Origin: Pseudorhodoferax sp. Leaf274
GTDB taxonomy: Bacteria > Pseudomonadota > Gammaproteobacteria > Burkholderiales > Burkholderiaceae_C
Direction: 5' to 3'
DNA: 64,000 nt
Assembly: GCF_001422445.1 (NCBI RefSeq)
Contig: NZ_LMNA01000027.1
Span: forward strand, 1 to 64,000
Shown here: piece by piece, positions 18,672 to 27,808 of the stretch
Layout of the letters: each line of letters starts with the position of its first letter
How positions within the stretch are numbered: position 1 is the first letter of the stretch
The notes under the pieces: generated by a model
Database searches by the model: none
The model's input: only the letters and a program-made list of their open reading frames with translations
What the model was told of the DNA's origin: nothing
Translations under genes and position numbers: made by a program

Positions 18672-19634
18672 ATGTTCCCTCGACGCCTTCTCATCGCCCT
18701 GGCCCTGGCTGCCGCCGCACCCGTCTTCGCGCAGGCCTTCCCCCACAAGCCGGTCACTCTGGTCGTGCCCTTCCCGCCCGGCGGCGGCACCGACACCGGT
18801 GGCCGCGTGATCGCCGAGCAGCTCGGCCGGCGCTGGGGCCAGCCCGTGATCGTGGAGAACAAGGGCGGCGCGGCCGGCCAGATCGGCGCCGACTTCGTCG
18901 CCAAGGCCAAGCCGGACGGCTACACGCTGCTGCTGGGCAACATCGGCACGCAGGCCATCAACCCGCTGCTGTATCCCAAGATGCCCTACGACGCCGACAA
19001 GGCCTTCGCCCCGGTGTCGCTGGTGGCCGAACTGCCGCTGGCCATGATGGTCAACCCCGCGGTGCCGGCCAAGACCGCGGCCGAGTTCATCGCGCTGGCC
19101 AAGTCCCAGCCCGGCAAGATGAGCTACAGCAGCTCGGGCGCGGGCGGCGCGCCGCACCTGGCCACCGAGATGTTCAAGGACCAGACCGGCGCCTTCATCC
19201 TGCACGTGCCCTACCGCGGCGGCGGACCGGCCATCGCCGACCTGCTGGCCGGCCATGTGCAGCTGTCGTTCATGACGGTGCTGGAGGCCTCGGGCCACAT
19301 CAAGGCCGGCAAGCTGCGTGCGCTGGCCGTCACGGGCGACAAGCGGGTGCAGGCATTCCCGGACGTGCCGACGCTGGCCGAAGGCACCATCCCAGGCTTC
19401 AACGCCATCTCGTGGATCGGCCTGCTGGCGCCAAGCGGCACGCCGCAGGACGTGCAGGAGAAGATCGCAGCCGACCTGCGCGCCGTGCTGGCCGACGAAG
19501 CCGTGAAGGCGCGCTTCGTGGCGCTGGGCGGTGTGCCGCGCGCGACCTCGCCGGCCGAATTCGCCAAGCTCATCAAGGACGACCGGGCGCGCTACGCCCA
19601 GATCATCCGCGCCCGCAACATCACCATCGACTGA
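18672..19634 (+). CDS. tripartite tricarboxylate transporter (Bug/TctC) binding protein
   Basis: A 320-residue periplasmic protein with a signal peptide (MFPRRLLIALALAAAAPVFAQA) preceded by CCGGAGAC. It has the family hallmarks: VTLVVPFPPGGGTD at the mature N-terminus, QPVIVENKGGAAGQIGADFVAKAKPDGYTLL, VPYRGGGPAIADLL and LRALAVT. Bug proteins bind carboxylates (two carboxylate pockets formed by the PPGG and GGA loops) and deliver them to TctAB membrane subunits, which are absent here. It sits in a catabolic operon, so its ligand is probably the operon's substrate. 5 bases separate it from the FAH gene. Confidence 0.9.
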   Translation: MFPRRLLIALALAAAAPVFAQAFPHKPVTLVVPFPPGGGTDTGGRVIAEQLGRRWGQPVIVENKGGAAGQIGADFVAKAKPDGYTLLLGNIGTQAINPLLYPKMPYDADKAFAPVSLVAELPLAMMVNPAVPAKTAAEFIALAKSQPGKMSYSSSGAGGAPHLATEMFKDQTGAFILHVPYRGGGPAIADLLAGHVQLSFMTVLEASGHIKAGKLRALAVTGDKRVQAFPDVPTLAEGTIPGFNAISWIGLLAPSGTPQDVQEKIAADLRAVLADEAVKARFVALGGVPRATSPAEFAKLIKDDRARYAQIIRARNITID

Positions 19635-19639
19635 GCGCG

Positions 19640-20329
19640 ATGACGCACTACGTGCTGCCGCCAGCCGCGCCGGCCACCCTGGCCGTGGCCGACACCGCCG
19701 CGGTGTTCCCGGTCAACCGCGTGTTTTGCATCGGCCGCAACTACGCCTGGAGCGCCGGTGAGCCGCGGCCCACCGAGATGCCGGCCTGGTTCATGAAACC
19801 GGCCAGCGCCGTGGTGCCGGCCGAGGGTGCACTGCCCTACCCGCCCGAAACCGCCGACTTCTGCCACGAGATCGAGCTCGTGGTGGCCATCGGCCGTGGC
19901 GGCCGCGACATCGATGCCGGGCAGGCCGAGCAGCACATCTGGGGCCATGCCGCCGGCCTGGACCTCACACGCCGCGACCTGCAGCAACAGGCCAAGCGCG
20001 CCGGTGGCCCCTGGGAGCCAGCCAAAGCCTTCGACCATTCCGCACCCTGCACGCCACTGGTACCGGCGGCCGGCCGGCATCCGCGCACCGGTGCCATCTG
20101 GCTGGCCGTGAACGGTCTCGAGCGCCAGCGTGCCGACATCGCCGACCTGCTGTGGCCCGTGCCCGAGCTCGTCGCCATGCTCTCGCGCTCCGTGGCGCTG
20201 CTGCCGGGCGACCTCATCTTCACCGGCACGCCCGCAGGCGTCGGCCCTTTGCAAGCCGGCGACCGCATCACGGGCGGCGTGGCCGGCGTCAAAGACTTTT
20301 CCATGACCGTTCAACCCCGACCGACATGA
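19640..20329 (+). CDS. fumarylacetoacetate hydrolase-family enzyme (acylpyruvase-like)
   Basis: A 229-residue single-domain FAH protein that cleaves C-C bonds in acylpyruvate-type 2,4-diketo acids. Metal-binding acids sit in [12 protein letters not shown] and GLDLTRRD; the segment KPASAVVP supplies substrate contacts and [12 protein letters not shown] is the C-terminal family signature. The sequence is closest to fumarylpyruvate/acylpyruvate hydrolases. Its stop overlaps the start of the SDR gene (ATGA at 20326-20329). A pairing of SDR and FAH hydrolase resembles pathways that oxidise a 2-keto-3-deoxy acid to a diketo acid and split it, but the substrate here is not known. Confidence 0.85.
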   Translation: MTHYVLPPAAPATLAVADTAAVFPVNRVFCIGRNYAWSAGEPRPTEMPAWFMKPASAVVPAEGALPYPPETADFCHEIELVVAIGRGGRDIDAGQAEQHIWGHAAGLDLTRRDLQQQAKRAGGPWEPAKAFDHSAPCTPLVPAAGRHPRTGAIWLAVNGLERQRADIADLLWPVPELVAMLSRSVALLPGDLIFTGTPAGVGPLQAGDRITGGVAGVKDFSMTVQPRPT

Positions 20330-21090
20330 ACACCACCACGTCTCCAAGAATCGCGCTCGTCACCGGCGCCGGCAGCGGCATCGGCCGCGCCGCCGCGCTG
20401 GGCCTGCTGGCCGACGGCTTCACCGTCGTGCTGGCCGGCCGCCGCGCCGACCCCTTGAACGCCCTCGTGGACGAGGCGGCAGCACGCGGCCAGGCCGCGC
20501 TGGCCGTGTCGACCGACGTGACCGACCCGGCCAGCGTGCAGGCCCTGTTCGACACCATCGAGAAGACCTACGGCCGCATCGACGTGGTGTTCAACAACGC
20601 CGGCGTGAACGCGCCGGCCGTGCCCCTGGACGAGCTGCCGCTGGACAAGTGGTTCGCCGTGCTCGACACCAACGTGACCGGCGTGTTCCTGTGCGCGCGG
20701 GCCGCCTTCGGCCTCATGCGCCGGCAGTCGCCGCAGGGCGGGCGCATCATCAACAACGGCTCGATCTCGGCCCACGTGCCGCGGCCCTTCACGGCCCCCT
20801 ACACCGCCAGCAAGCATGCCGTGAGCGGCATCACCAAGGCCCTGGCGCTGGACGGCCGCGCCTTCAACATCGTGGCCAGCCAGATCGACATCGGCAACGC
20901 GCTGACCGAGCTGTCCGAGCGCATGACGCGCGGCGTGCTGCAGGCCAACGGCACGACCGCGCCCGAACCCATGATGGACGCCAGGCACGTGGCCGATGCG
21001 GTGCGCCACATCGCCGCGCTGCCGCTGTCGGCCAACGTGCTCAACATGACCGTGATGGCCAGCGCCATGCCCTTCGTGGGCCGCGGCTGA
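20326..21090 (+). CDS. short-chain dehydrogenase/reductase (SDR)
   Basis: A 254-residue classical [11 protein letters not shown] (about 14-21) is the nucleotide motif, NNAG follows, and the catalytic Ser ([10 protein letters not shown]), Tyr and Lys (YTASK) are present. The residues after the second strand (GRRADPL) suggest NADP preference. It overlaps the FAH hydrolase gene by 4 bases, and lies between two Bug binding-protein genes, so it most likely oxidises the alcohol group of the imported acid. Confidence 0.87.
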   Translation: MNTTTSPRIALVTGAGSGIGRAAALGLLADGFTVVLAGRRADPLNALVDEAAARGQAALAVSTDVTDPASVQALFDTIEKTYGRIDVVFNNAGVNAPAVPLDELPLDKWFAVLDTNVTGVFLCARAAFGLMRRQSPQGGRIINNGSISAHVPRPFTAPYTASKHAVSGITKALALDGRAFNIVASQIDIGNALTELSERMTRGVLQANGTTAPEPMMDARHVADAVRHIAALPLSANVLNMTVMASAMPFVGRG

Positions 21091-21125
21091 AGACGATGTT
21101 CCGATTCCACCCCGAGGAGACACGC

Positions 21126-22100
21126 ATGCAACGCAAGACACTGATCCAGGCCCTGGCCGCCACCGCGGTGCTGGCCCTGGCACCGGCCCTGGCCTCGGCC
21201 CAGGCCTGGCCCACGCGCGCCATCAAGATCATCGTGCCGGCCCCGCCCGGCGGCGCCATCGACACCATCGCGCGCGTGGTCGGCGACAAGCTCGCCACGT
21301 CGCTGGGCCAGCCCGTGATCGTGGACAACCGGCCCGGCGCCTCCAACAACCTGGGCACCGACGTGCTAGCCAAGTCGCCGGCCGACGGCTACACCATCGG
21401 CATCGTGGGCGGCAGCCACAACATCAACAAGTTCCTGTTCAAGAACCTGGGCTGGGACCCCGAGAAGAGCTTCGAGCCCATCGTCTACACGCACGTGGTG
21501 CCGCTGGTGTTCGCGATCTACCCGCAGATCCCGGCCAAGACCTTGCCCGAGTTCATCGCCTGGATGAAGGCCCACCCCGACCAGGCCAAGGTGGCCACCT
21601 CGGGCCGCGGCAGCGCGCAGGAGATGGCGGCCGAGATGTTCCGCATGGCCTCGGGCGCCGAGATGCTGCTGGTGCCCTACAAGGGCTCGTCGGCCGCGCA
21701 CCCGGACCTGCTGGGCGGGCGCACGGCGCTGTACATCGACACCATCAGCGCCATCGCACCGCAGGTCAAGGGCGGCAACGTGCGTGCCGTGGCCGTCTCC
21801 ACGCTCAAGCGCACGGCGGCCCTGCCCGACGTGCCCACGGCAGACGAGCAAGGCCTCAAGGGCTTCGATGCCAACACCAACGGCGGCTTCCTCGCGCCGG
21901 CCGGCACGCCCCGCGCCATCGTCGACAGGCTCAACGCCGAGATCAACGCGGCCTTGAAGCTGCCCGACGTGCGCGCCAAGCTGGAAGGGGCAGGCATCGA
22001 GATCCAGGGCGGCACGCCGCAGGAGTACGCGGCGGTGATCAAGTCCGACCTGGCCAAGTGGGCCAAGGTGGTCAAGGCCGCCAACATCCAGCCGGATTGA
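21126..22100 (+). CDS. second tripartite tricarboxylate transporter binding protein
   Basis: A 324-residue Bug/TctC-family periplasmic binding protein. ATG 21126 follows GAGGAGA and gives a signal peptide ending ASAQA. Family motifs: IKIIVPAPPGGAIDTIAR, GQPVIVDNRPGASNNLGTDVLAKSPADGYT, LVPYKGSSAAHPDLLGG. The PAPPGG loop differs from the PFPPGG of the operon's first receptor, so ligand preference may differ. No TctA/TctB genes are close by. It is the last gene of the plus-strand operon and is only one base from the convergent TerC gene. Confidence 0.9.
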   Translation: MQRKTLIQALAATAVLALAPALASAQAWPTRAIKIIVPAPPGGAIDTIARVVGDKLATSLGQPVIVDNRPGASNNLGTDVLAKSPADGYTIGIVGGSHNINKFLFKNLGWDPEKSFEPIVYTHVVPLVFAIYPQIPAKTLPEFIAWMKAHPDQAKVATSGRGSAQEMAAEMFRMASGAEMLLVPYKGSSAAHPDLLGGRTALYIDTISAIAPQVKGGNVRAVAVSTLKRTAALPDVPTADEQGLKGFDANTNGGFLAPAGTPRAIVDRLNAEINAALKLPDVRAKLEGAGIEIQGGTPQEYAAVIKSDLAKWAKVVKAANIQPD

Positions 22101-22101
22101 A

Positions 22102-22890
22102 CTAGGTGCCCGCGCTGCGCTGCCTGGCGCGGCGCGACAGCATGTTGAGCATCTCCACCACCGTGGAGAAAGCCATGGCCGCGTAGATGTAGCCCTTGGG
22201 CACGTGCACGCCGAAGCCCTCGGCGATCAGCACCGCGCCGATCATGAGCAGGAAGCCCAGCGCCAGCATCACCACCGTGGGGTTCTTGTTGATGAAGTTG
22301 GCCAGCGGCTCGGCGGCCAGCAGCATCACCGTCACGGCCACCAGCACGGCGATGACCATGACCGCGAGGTTGTCCGTCATGCCCACGGCCGTCAGGATGG
22401 AGTCGATCGAGAACACCAGGTCGAGCAGGATGATCTGCACGATCACCGACGAGAACGACAGCGCCACCGTGCCGGCGCCCTTCTCGAACACGCTGCCCGT
22501 GGGGACGGGGTCCACCGCGTGGTGGATCTCCTTGGTGGCCTTCCAGATCAGGAACAGGCCGCCGGCGATCAGGATCATGTCCTTCCACGAGAACTCGGTC
22601 TCGAAGCTCGGCAGGCCGCTGGGGCCCACGTCGCCCCGCCAGCCCAGGTCGAACACCGGCGCCGTGAGGCCCACGAGCCAGGCGATCATGGACAGCAGGC
22701 CGAGCCGCATGACGAGCGCCAGGCCGATGCCCAGGCGCCGCGCGCGGGCGCGCTGGTGCTCGGGCAGCTTGTTCGACAGGATGGAGATGAAGATCAGGTT
22801 GTCGATGCCCAGCACGACCTCCATCACGACCAGCGCCGCGAGTGCGGCCCAGGCGGCGGGGCTGTTGAACAGGGCCTGCAGGCTTTCCAT
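22102..22890 (-). CDS. TerC-family integral membrane protein
   Basis: A 262-residue membrane protein with about seven membrane segments. The family's intramembrane acidic motifs are present: [11 protein letters not shown] near residue 36 and [13 protein letters not shown] in the second half. TerC proteins are linked to manganese export and metal loading of exported enzymes, and to tellurite resistance in ter operons; no other ter genes are here, so a metal-ion efflux role is more likely. I use ATG 22890 (MESLQALF). Convergent with the preceding operon with a one-base gap. Confidence 0.87.
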   Translation of the reverse strand: MESLQALFNSPAAWAALAALVVMEVVLGIDNLIFISILSNKLPEHQRARARRLGIGLALVMRLGLLSMIAWLVGLTAPVFDLGWRGDVGPSGLPSFETEFSWKDMILIAGGLFLIWKATKEIHHAVDPVPTGSVFEKGAGTVALSFSSVIVQIILLDLVFSIDSILTAVGMTDNLAVMVIAVLVAVTVMLLAAEPLANFINKNPTVVMLALGFLLMIGAVLIAEGFGVHVPKGYIYAAMAFSTVVEMLNMLSRRARQRSAGT

Positions 22891-23062
22891 GGTGTGTTCC
22901 GGTGGATGCAACCGGGCAGATCATGCGTCGGCCCTGCGCGGCGGCCCCAATGCCCGGCCGCGGTCGGGGGTTTCATCGGCATGTCCCATGGCCGGTGCCG
23001 TGCTGCCCACCGGCCGGGAGGCTGCCGTACATTCGCGGGCGGAACCACCCTGGGAACAGACC

Positions 23063-24202
23063 ATGCCGCCCGCCACCCCGCCGCCGTCGACCAGCCGCCG
23101 CGTCCTGTTGCAGGCAGCTGGCGCCGCCACCGCGCTGGCCTGCGCACCCGCCATGGCCGACACCGGCGGCGTCTCCTTCGCCTGGCCGCGCACCGATGCG
23201 GCCACCGCCGGCATCGCCCCCGAACTCGGTGACCGCATCGACGCGGGCGTGCGCAGCGGCAAGCTGGCCGACCTGCACGCCGTGGTCGTCGTGCGGCGCG
23301 GCGCGCTGGTGCTGGAGCGTTACTACGCCGGCCCCGACGAGCGCTGGGGCACGCCGTTGGGCCACGTGGCCTTCGACGACCGCACGCGGCACGACCTGCG
23401 CTCGGTCAGCAAGAGCATCGTGGGCCTGCTCTACGGCATCGCGCTGGCCGAGGGCAAGGTGCCGGCGCCGGACCAGCCCGTGCTGGACGCCTTCCCGGCC
23501 TATGCGGACCTGGCCGCCGAGCCGGGCCGGCGCGCCATCACCATCGCCCACGTGCTGTCCATGACCATGGGCCTGGCGTGGAACGAAGACCTGCCCTACA
23601 CCGACCCGCGCAACAGCGAGATCGCGATGGAGCGCAGTGCCGACCGCTACCGCCATGTGCTGTCGCAGCCCATCGTCGGCGCGCCGGGCGCGGCCTGGCG
23701 CTACAGCGGCGGCGCCACCGCCATCCTGGGCCACCTGGTCGCGCGCGGCACGGGCATGCCGCTGCTGGACTACGCGCGCGCCCGGCTGTTCGCGCCGCTG
23801 GGCATCGATGACGTGGAGTGGACGCCCGGCCTGAACGGCGAGGCCGCCGCAGCCTCGGGCCTGCGCATGCGCGCGCCGGACCTCGCGCGCGTGGGCCAGC
23901 TGCTGCTCGACCAGGGGCGCTGGCAGGGCCGCAGCGTGGTGCCGGCCGACTGGATCGCGGCCTCGCAAACGCCGCGCGCCGCGGCCTTCGAAGGCGTGCA
24001 GTACGGCTACCACTGGTACCTGGCGCGGCGGCCCGACGGCGCGGCCTTCGGCACGCTGGGCATCGGCCTGGGCGGGCAGCGGCTGGTGGTGGTGCCGGGG
24101 TCGGAGCTGGTCTACGTGGTCTTCATGGGGAACTACTACCGCAAGGACCAGCTCAGCCCGGTGTTCGCCGTGCAGGATCTGGTGCACCGGGCGGTGCTTT
24201 GA
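23063..24202 (+). CDS. serine hydrolase, beta-lactamase class C-like
   Basis: A 379-residue exported protein with a twin-arginine-like start (SRRVLLQAAG). The catalytic SxxK is Ser114-Val-Ser-Lys117. The second motif reads YSGG where YxN is usual, and the third region is GIGLGGQ, as in esterase- and peptidase-type members rather than true beta-lactamases. Other regions (AHVLSMTMGLAWNED, PLGIDDVEWTP) are typical of the 6-aminohexanoate-dimer hydrolase/EstB branch. Probably a periplasmic esterase or amidase. Stands alone, with no neighbour suggesting a substrate. Confidence 0.8.
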   Translation: MPPATPPPSTSRRVLLQAAGAATALACAPAMADTGGVSFAWPRTDAATAGIAPELGDRIDAGVRSGKLADLHAVVVVRRGALVLERYYAGPDERWGTPLGHVAFDDRTRHDLRSVSKSIVGLLYGIALAEGKVPAPDQPVLDAFPAYADLAAEPGRRAITIAHVLSMTMGLAWNEDLPYTDPRNSEIAMERSADRYRHVLSQPIVGAPGAAWRYSGGATAILGHLVARGTGMPLLDYARARLFAPLGIDDVEWTPGLNGEAAAASGLRMRAPDLARVGQLLLDQGRWQGRSVVPADWIAASQTPRAAAFEGVQYGYHWYLARRPDGAAFGTLGIGLGGQRLVVVPGSELVYVVFMGNYYRKDQLSPVFAVQDLVHRAVL

Positions 24203-24254
24203 CCCGCCGGCGCGCCGCCGGGCGCCACGCGGCGACCCCGGCCCCGGCGCTCCC

Positions 24255-24260
24255 TAGAAT
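24255..24260 (+). promoter_or_regulatory. candidate -10 box
   Basis: TAGAAT is 75 bases before the start of the small basic protein gene, in the spacer after the serine hydrolase. No clear -35 element is visible. Confidence 0.3.
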
Positions 24261-24334
24261 CCGTGCGATCGGCCGGCACAGCCCGTGGTGGCGCACCGCC
24301 GATCCACGTCCGACAACCCAACAGAAACCACACC

Positions 24335-24487
24335 ATGGCCAAAGGCGAACAGCGCAGCAACAAGATGACCAAGAAGCCGAAGAAGGACAGCAGCCCGCCG
24401 CCGTCCACCTCCAGCACGTCGACGCGCCCCATGCCCCCGACCACCACGGTCATGCCCAAGGGCAAGCTGAAGAACAAGCCCGCCTGA
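24335..24487 (+). CDS. small basic disordered protein
   Basis: A 50-residue protein with a Lys-rich N-terminal half (MAKGEQRSNKMTKKPKKD), a Ser/Pro/Thr-rich middle and a basic end (GKLKNKPA). It is low complexity and probably disordered; I know similar short conserved proteins from related Burkholderiales but no function. A -10-like TAGAAT lies 75 bases upstream and a 9-bp stem follows, which fits a single-gene transcript. Nucleic-acid or ribosome binding is possible from the charge, but this is only inference. Confidence 0.65.
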   Translation: MAKGEQRSNKMTKKPKKDSSPPPSTSSTSTRPMPPTTTVMPKGKLKNKPA

Positions 24488-24511
24488 TCCTGGCGGCCCG
24501 CGGCCCATGGA

Positions 24512-24538
24512 CTGCACGGGCGCCCCGGCCCCGTGCAG
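24512..24538. terminator. stem-loop after small basic protein gene
   Basis: CTGCACGGG at 24512-24520 pairs perfectly with CCCGTGCAG at 24530-24538 around a 9-base loop. No T-run follows. Likely RNA 3' end structure or weak terminator. Confidence 0.4.
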
Positions 24539-24611
24539 CGCTGCGGCACCCGGGCCGCCCACCCCATCCGGTCCGCCCCACGATGATGCGCACCGACCGT
24601 TTCCCTGAGCG

Positions 24612-25544
24612 ATGACGGCCTTCGGCAACGTGCTCGCGGCCACCGGCCCGATCTACCTGCTGATCCTGGCCGGCTTCCTGTGCGTGCGCCTGCGCGTGTT
24701 CGACGCCACGCAGGTGCGCGTGCTGGGCCGCTTCGCCACGCTGGTCGCCCTGCCCGCGCTGCTGCTGCGCGCGCTGGCCAGCCGGCCGCTGGGCGAGATC
24801 CTGAGCCCGCGCTTCCTGATGGCCTACGCGGCCGGCTCGCTCGCGGCGCTGGCGCTGGGTTTCGTCTGGGCGCGCCGCGTGCGGCGCGAAGGCGTCACCA
24901 AGGCCGCGGTCATGGGCATGGGCATGTCGGGCTCCAACAGCGCCTTCGTCGGCTACCCGATCGCCTCGCAGCTGCTGGGCCCCACGGCGGGCGTGGCGCT
25001 GGCGCTCGTGATGCTGGTGGAGAACCTGCTCATGATCCCGCTGGCGCTGTCGGTGGCCGACAGCGGCGGCGGCTCGGGCAGCGTGCTGCGGCGCCTCGCC
25101 AGCCTCGCCCATGCCATGGTGCGCAACCCGCTGGTCGTGGCGATCGCGGTGGGCCTCACGGTGTCGGCGCTGGACCTGCCCGTGCCGGCCGTGCTGCACC
25201 AGACCATCAACATCGTGGCCGGCAGCGCGAGCCCTCTGGCGCTGTTCGCGATCGGCGGTGCGCTGGTGGGCCTCAAGCCCGGGGGCATGCTGGCCGACGT
25301 GGCGGCCATCACGCTGGGCAAGCTGGTGCTGCACCCGCTCATGGTGCTGCTGGCACTCACGCTGCTGCCGCCCGGCGATGCGCAGCTCGCCAAGGCCGCG
25401 CTGGTCTATGCCTGCGTGCCCATGATGAGCGTCTACGCGGTGCTGGCGCAGAAGTACCAGCTCGAAGGCCTGTGCGCGGCCGCCTTGCTGGCCGCGATGA
25501 CGCTGTCGTTCCTGACGATCAACCTCTGGCTGGCCTGGGTCTGA
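24612..25544 (+). CDS. AEC-family transporter (auxin efflux carrier-like)
   Basis: A 310-residue protein with about ten membrane segments in two halves. The N-terminal half includes the AEC-typical GFLCVRLRVFDATQVRVLGRF, and the middle has GMSGSNSAFVGYPIA, the unwound-helix region of this BASS-like fold. The C-terminal half carries IGGALVGLKPGG. Bacterial members move organic acids such as malonate or malate. The next genes, in the opposite direction, are a LysR regulator and a tartrate/malate dehydrogenase, but no direct link is visible. Confidence 0.85.
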   Translation: MTAFGNVLAATGPIYLLILAGFLCVRLRVFDATQVRVLGRFATLVALPALLLRALASRPLGEILSPRFLMAYAAGSLAALALGFVWARRVRREGVTKAAVMGMGMSGSNSAFVGYPIASQLLGPTAGVALALVMLVENLLMIPLALSVADSGGGSGSVLRRLASLAHAMVRNPLVVAIAVGLTVSALDLPVPAVLHQTINIVAGSASPLALFAIGGALVGLKPGGMLADVAAITLGKLVLHPLMVLLALTLLPPGDAQLAKAALVYACVPMMSVYAVLAQKYQLEGLCAAALLAAMTLSFLTINLWLAWV

Positions 25545-25556
25545 GACCCCTTGCGC

Positions 25557-26492
25557 TCACCCCGGCTCGGCCTCGCCCTGCTGCGTGAAGGCCTGCGCCA
25601 GGAAATCGACGAAGGCGCGCACCCGGGCCGACATCTGGTGGCGCTGCGGGTACACGGCGTAGATGTCGGCGTCGGGCGTGCTGTACTGCGGCAGCACCTG
25701 CACCAGCCGGCCGCTGCGCAGGTGGCGCTGCACATCCCATTCGGCCCGCATCACGATGCCGTGGCCGTCCAGCGCCCAGTTCACCGCGATCTCGCCGTCG
25801 TTGGTCGCCAGGCTGCCGCGCGTCTTCACGGCCTCGGGCCGCGCGTTGCGGCCCTTGCCCTTGGCCGGCGTCAGCCGCCACAGGCCGTAGGCCTCCTCGC
25901 CCTGGCGGATGCCGATGCAGTTGTGCGCCGCCAGGTCGTGCGGCACCCTGGGCACGCCGTGCCGCGCCAGGTAGGCCGGCGCGGCGCACAGCAGCCGGCG
26001 GTTGGCGCCGATGTTGCGCGCGACGACCCGGCTGTCCGGCGGCGCGCCGAAGCGCACGCAGACGTCGTACAGGTCTTCGGTCGGCGCCGGCGGGCTGACC
26101 GACAACTGCAGCTGCACCTGCACCTGCGGATGCCGGCGCACGAAGCGCGAGACCAGCGGCGCCACGTGGCTGCGGCCGAAGCCCAGCGTGGCGTTCACGC
26201 GCAGCAGGCCCTGCGGCGTGGCCTTGGACAGGCCCAGCAGTTCGCCCAGGCCATCGATGTCCGCGAGGATGCGGCGCGCGTGCTCCAGGTAGAGCTCGCC
26301 CTCGGGGGTCAGGCCCATGCGGCGCGTCGAGCGGTTCACGAGCGGCACGCCCAGCCGCGCCTCCATCTGCGCCAGCCGCTTGCTGACGGCGGGCAGCGTG
26401 ACGCCCAGTTCGCGCGCCGCCGCGCTGAGGCTGGCCGCGCCGGCCAAGGTGGAGAAAAAGCCCAGGTCGGCGGGCTGGATGCCGTGGCCCAT
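25557..26492 (-). CDS. LysR-family regulator (DmlR-like)
   Basis: A 311-residue LTTR: the N-terminal helix-turn-helix (FFSTLAGAASLSAAARELGVTLPAVSKRLAQME) is followed by a linker helix and a periplasmic-binding-protein-like effector domain. It is divergent from the tartrate/D-malate dehydrogenase gene across a 117-base spacer, the standard arrangement in which such a regulator controls the neighbour gene and itself; DmlR/dmlA of Escherichia coli is the named parallel. The effector would be a dicarboxylate such as D-malate or tartrate (inference). Confidence 0.82.
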   Translation of the reverse strand: MGHGIQPADLGFFSTLAGAASLSAAARELGVTLPAVSKRLAQMEARLGVPLVNRSTRRMGLTPEGELYLEHARRILADIDGLGELLGLSKATPQGLLRVNATLGFGRSHVAPLVSRFVRRHPQVQVQLQLSVSPPAPTEDLYDVCVRFGAPPDSRVVARNIGANRRLLCAAPAYLARHGVPRVPHDLAAHNCIGIRQGEEAYGLWRLTPAKGKGRNARPEAVKTRGSLATNDGEIAVNWALDGHGIVMRAEWDVQRHLRSGRLVQVLPQYSTPDADIYAVYPQRHQMSARVRAFVDFLAQAFTQQGEAEPG

Positions 26493-26499
26493 CGCGATC

Positions 26500-26609
26500 T
26501 CCCATGTTGAATCGAAGTTAACAATGCATTCACTCTAGCGCCGATCCAGCACCCGCAGAGGTTTCTACAGTCCGTCCATCACCACACTGCTCCCAAAGGA
26601 AGACGGACC
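26500..26609. promoter_or_regulatory. divergent promoter region of LysR and tartrate/malate dehydrogenase genes
   Basis: AT-rich spacer with GTTGAATCGAAGTTAAC around 26508-26524, an imperfect dyad of the T-N11-A kind bound by LysR regulators. AAAGGAAG just before 26610 is the ribosome site of the dehydrogenase gene. Confidence 0.4.
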
Positions 26610-27698
26610 ATGAAGACCTACAGGATCGCCACCATCCCCGGCGACGGCATCGGCAAGGAGGTCGTGCCGGCCGGCCGCGAAGTGCTTGAGGCCCTGGCCG
26701 CCGGCGGCAGCGGCTTCGCGTTCGAGTTCGAAGACTTCGGCTGGGGCGGCGACTGGTTCCGCGCTCACGGCGAAATGATGCCGGCCAACGGCCTGGAGGC
26801 GCTCAAGGGCAAGGACGCGATCCTGTTCGGCTCGGCCGGCGACCCGCACATCCCCGACCACATCACGCTATGGGGCCTGCGCCTGAAGATCTGCCAGGGC
26901 TTCGACCAGTACGCCAACGTGCGGCCCACGCGCATCCTGCCCGGCATCGACGCGCCGCTCAAGCGCTGCGGCCCTGGCGACCTGAACTGGGTCATCGTGC
27001 GCGAGAACTCCGAAGGCGAGTACGCCGGCGTGGGCGGCCGCGTGCACCAGGGCCATCCCATCGAGGCGGCGACCGACGTGTCGATGATGACCCGCGCCGG
27101 CGTCGAACGCATCATGCGGTTCGCGTTCAAGCTGGCCGCCTCGCGGCCGCGCAAGCTGCTGACCGTCATCACCAAGAGCAACGCCCAGCGCCACGCCATG
27201 GTGATGTGGGACGAGATCGCGGTGCAGATCGCCAAGGAGTTTCCAGAGGTCACCTGGGACAAGGAACTCGTCGACGCCGCCACCGCGCGCATGGTCAACC
27301 GCCCGGCCACGCTGGACACCATCGTCGCCACCAACCTGCACGCGGACATCCTGTCGGACCTGGCCGCCGCGCTGGCCGGCAGCCTGGGCATCGCGCCCAC
27401 CGGCAACATCGACCCCGAGCGGCGCTACCCCTCGATGTTCGAGCCCATCCACGGCTCGGCCTTCGACATCATGGGCAAGGGCCTGGCCAACCCGGTCGGC
27501 ACCTTCTGGTCGGTGGTGATGCTGCTGGAACACCTGGGCGAGCATGCCGCCGCCCAGCGCGTGATGGCCGCCATCGAGCAGGTCACGGCCGACCCCCGAC
27601 TGCACACGCGCGACCTGGGCGGCCAGGCCACCACGGCCCAGGTCACGCAGGCCGTCTGCGCTCTCGTGGCGGGCAGCGCCCAGCGCAAGGCCGCCTGA
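26610..27698 (+). CDS. ttuC: tartrate dehydrogenase/decarboxylase or D-malate dehydrogenase
   Basis: A 362-residue NAD-dependent beta-decarboxylating dehydrogenase of the isopropylmalate/tartrate/D-malate family. It opens with IATIPGDGIGKEV; the arginines NVRPTR and VRENSEGEYAG bind the substrate carboxylate and metal; TNLHADILSDL gives the metal-binding Asp residues, and EPIHGSAFDIMGKGLANP is the C-terminal NAD-binding signature. The region GDPHIPDHITLWGLRL is characteristic of TtuC/DmlA rather than LeuB. It oxidises tartrate, D-malate or related acids. A strong AAAGGAAG precedes the start. A Bug receptor gene follows, likely supplying the substrate, and a LysR regulator is divergent. Confidence 0.88.
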   Translation: MKTYRIATIPGDGIGKEVVPAGREVLEALAAGGSGFAFEFEDFGWGGDWFRAHGEMMPANGLEALKGKDAILFGSAGDPHIPDHITLWGLRLKICQGFDQYANVRPTRILPGIDAPLKRCGPGDLNWVIVRENSEGEYAGVGGRVHQGHPIEAATDVSMMTRAGVERIMRFAFKLAASRPRKLLTVITKSNAQRHAMVMWDEIAVQIAKEFPEVTWDKELVDAATARMVNRPATLDTIVATNLHADILSDLAAALAGSLGIAPTGNIDPERRYPSMFEPIHGSAFDIMGKGLANPVGTFWSVVMLLEHLGEHAAAQRVMAAIEQVTADPRLHTRDLGGQATTAQVTQAVCALVAGSAQRKAA

Positions 27699-27702
27699 AG
27701 CC

Positions 27703-27723
27703 GGCGGGCCCGCGCCCGCCTTT
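27703..27723 (+). terminator. rho-independent terminator candidate
   Basis: GGCGGGC, a 4-base loop CCGC and GCCCGCC followed by TTT, starting 5 bases after the dehydrogenase stop codon. The T-run is short, so termination may be partial and allow read-through to the binding-protein gene. Confidence 0.5.
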
Positions 27724-27808
27724 CCCGTCCGCTCCCCCGCGAAGCAGCCGCCAAGCGCTGCGGGGGTGGCCCTGCCCGCAGCTTTCCCGCAGATTCCTGG
27801 AGACACGC

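Noticed and set aside
22196-23062. Longer start of the serine hydrolase gene
   Set aside because: The upstream portion is antisense to the TerC gene; ATG 23063 gives a proper export signal.
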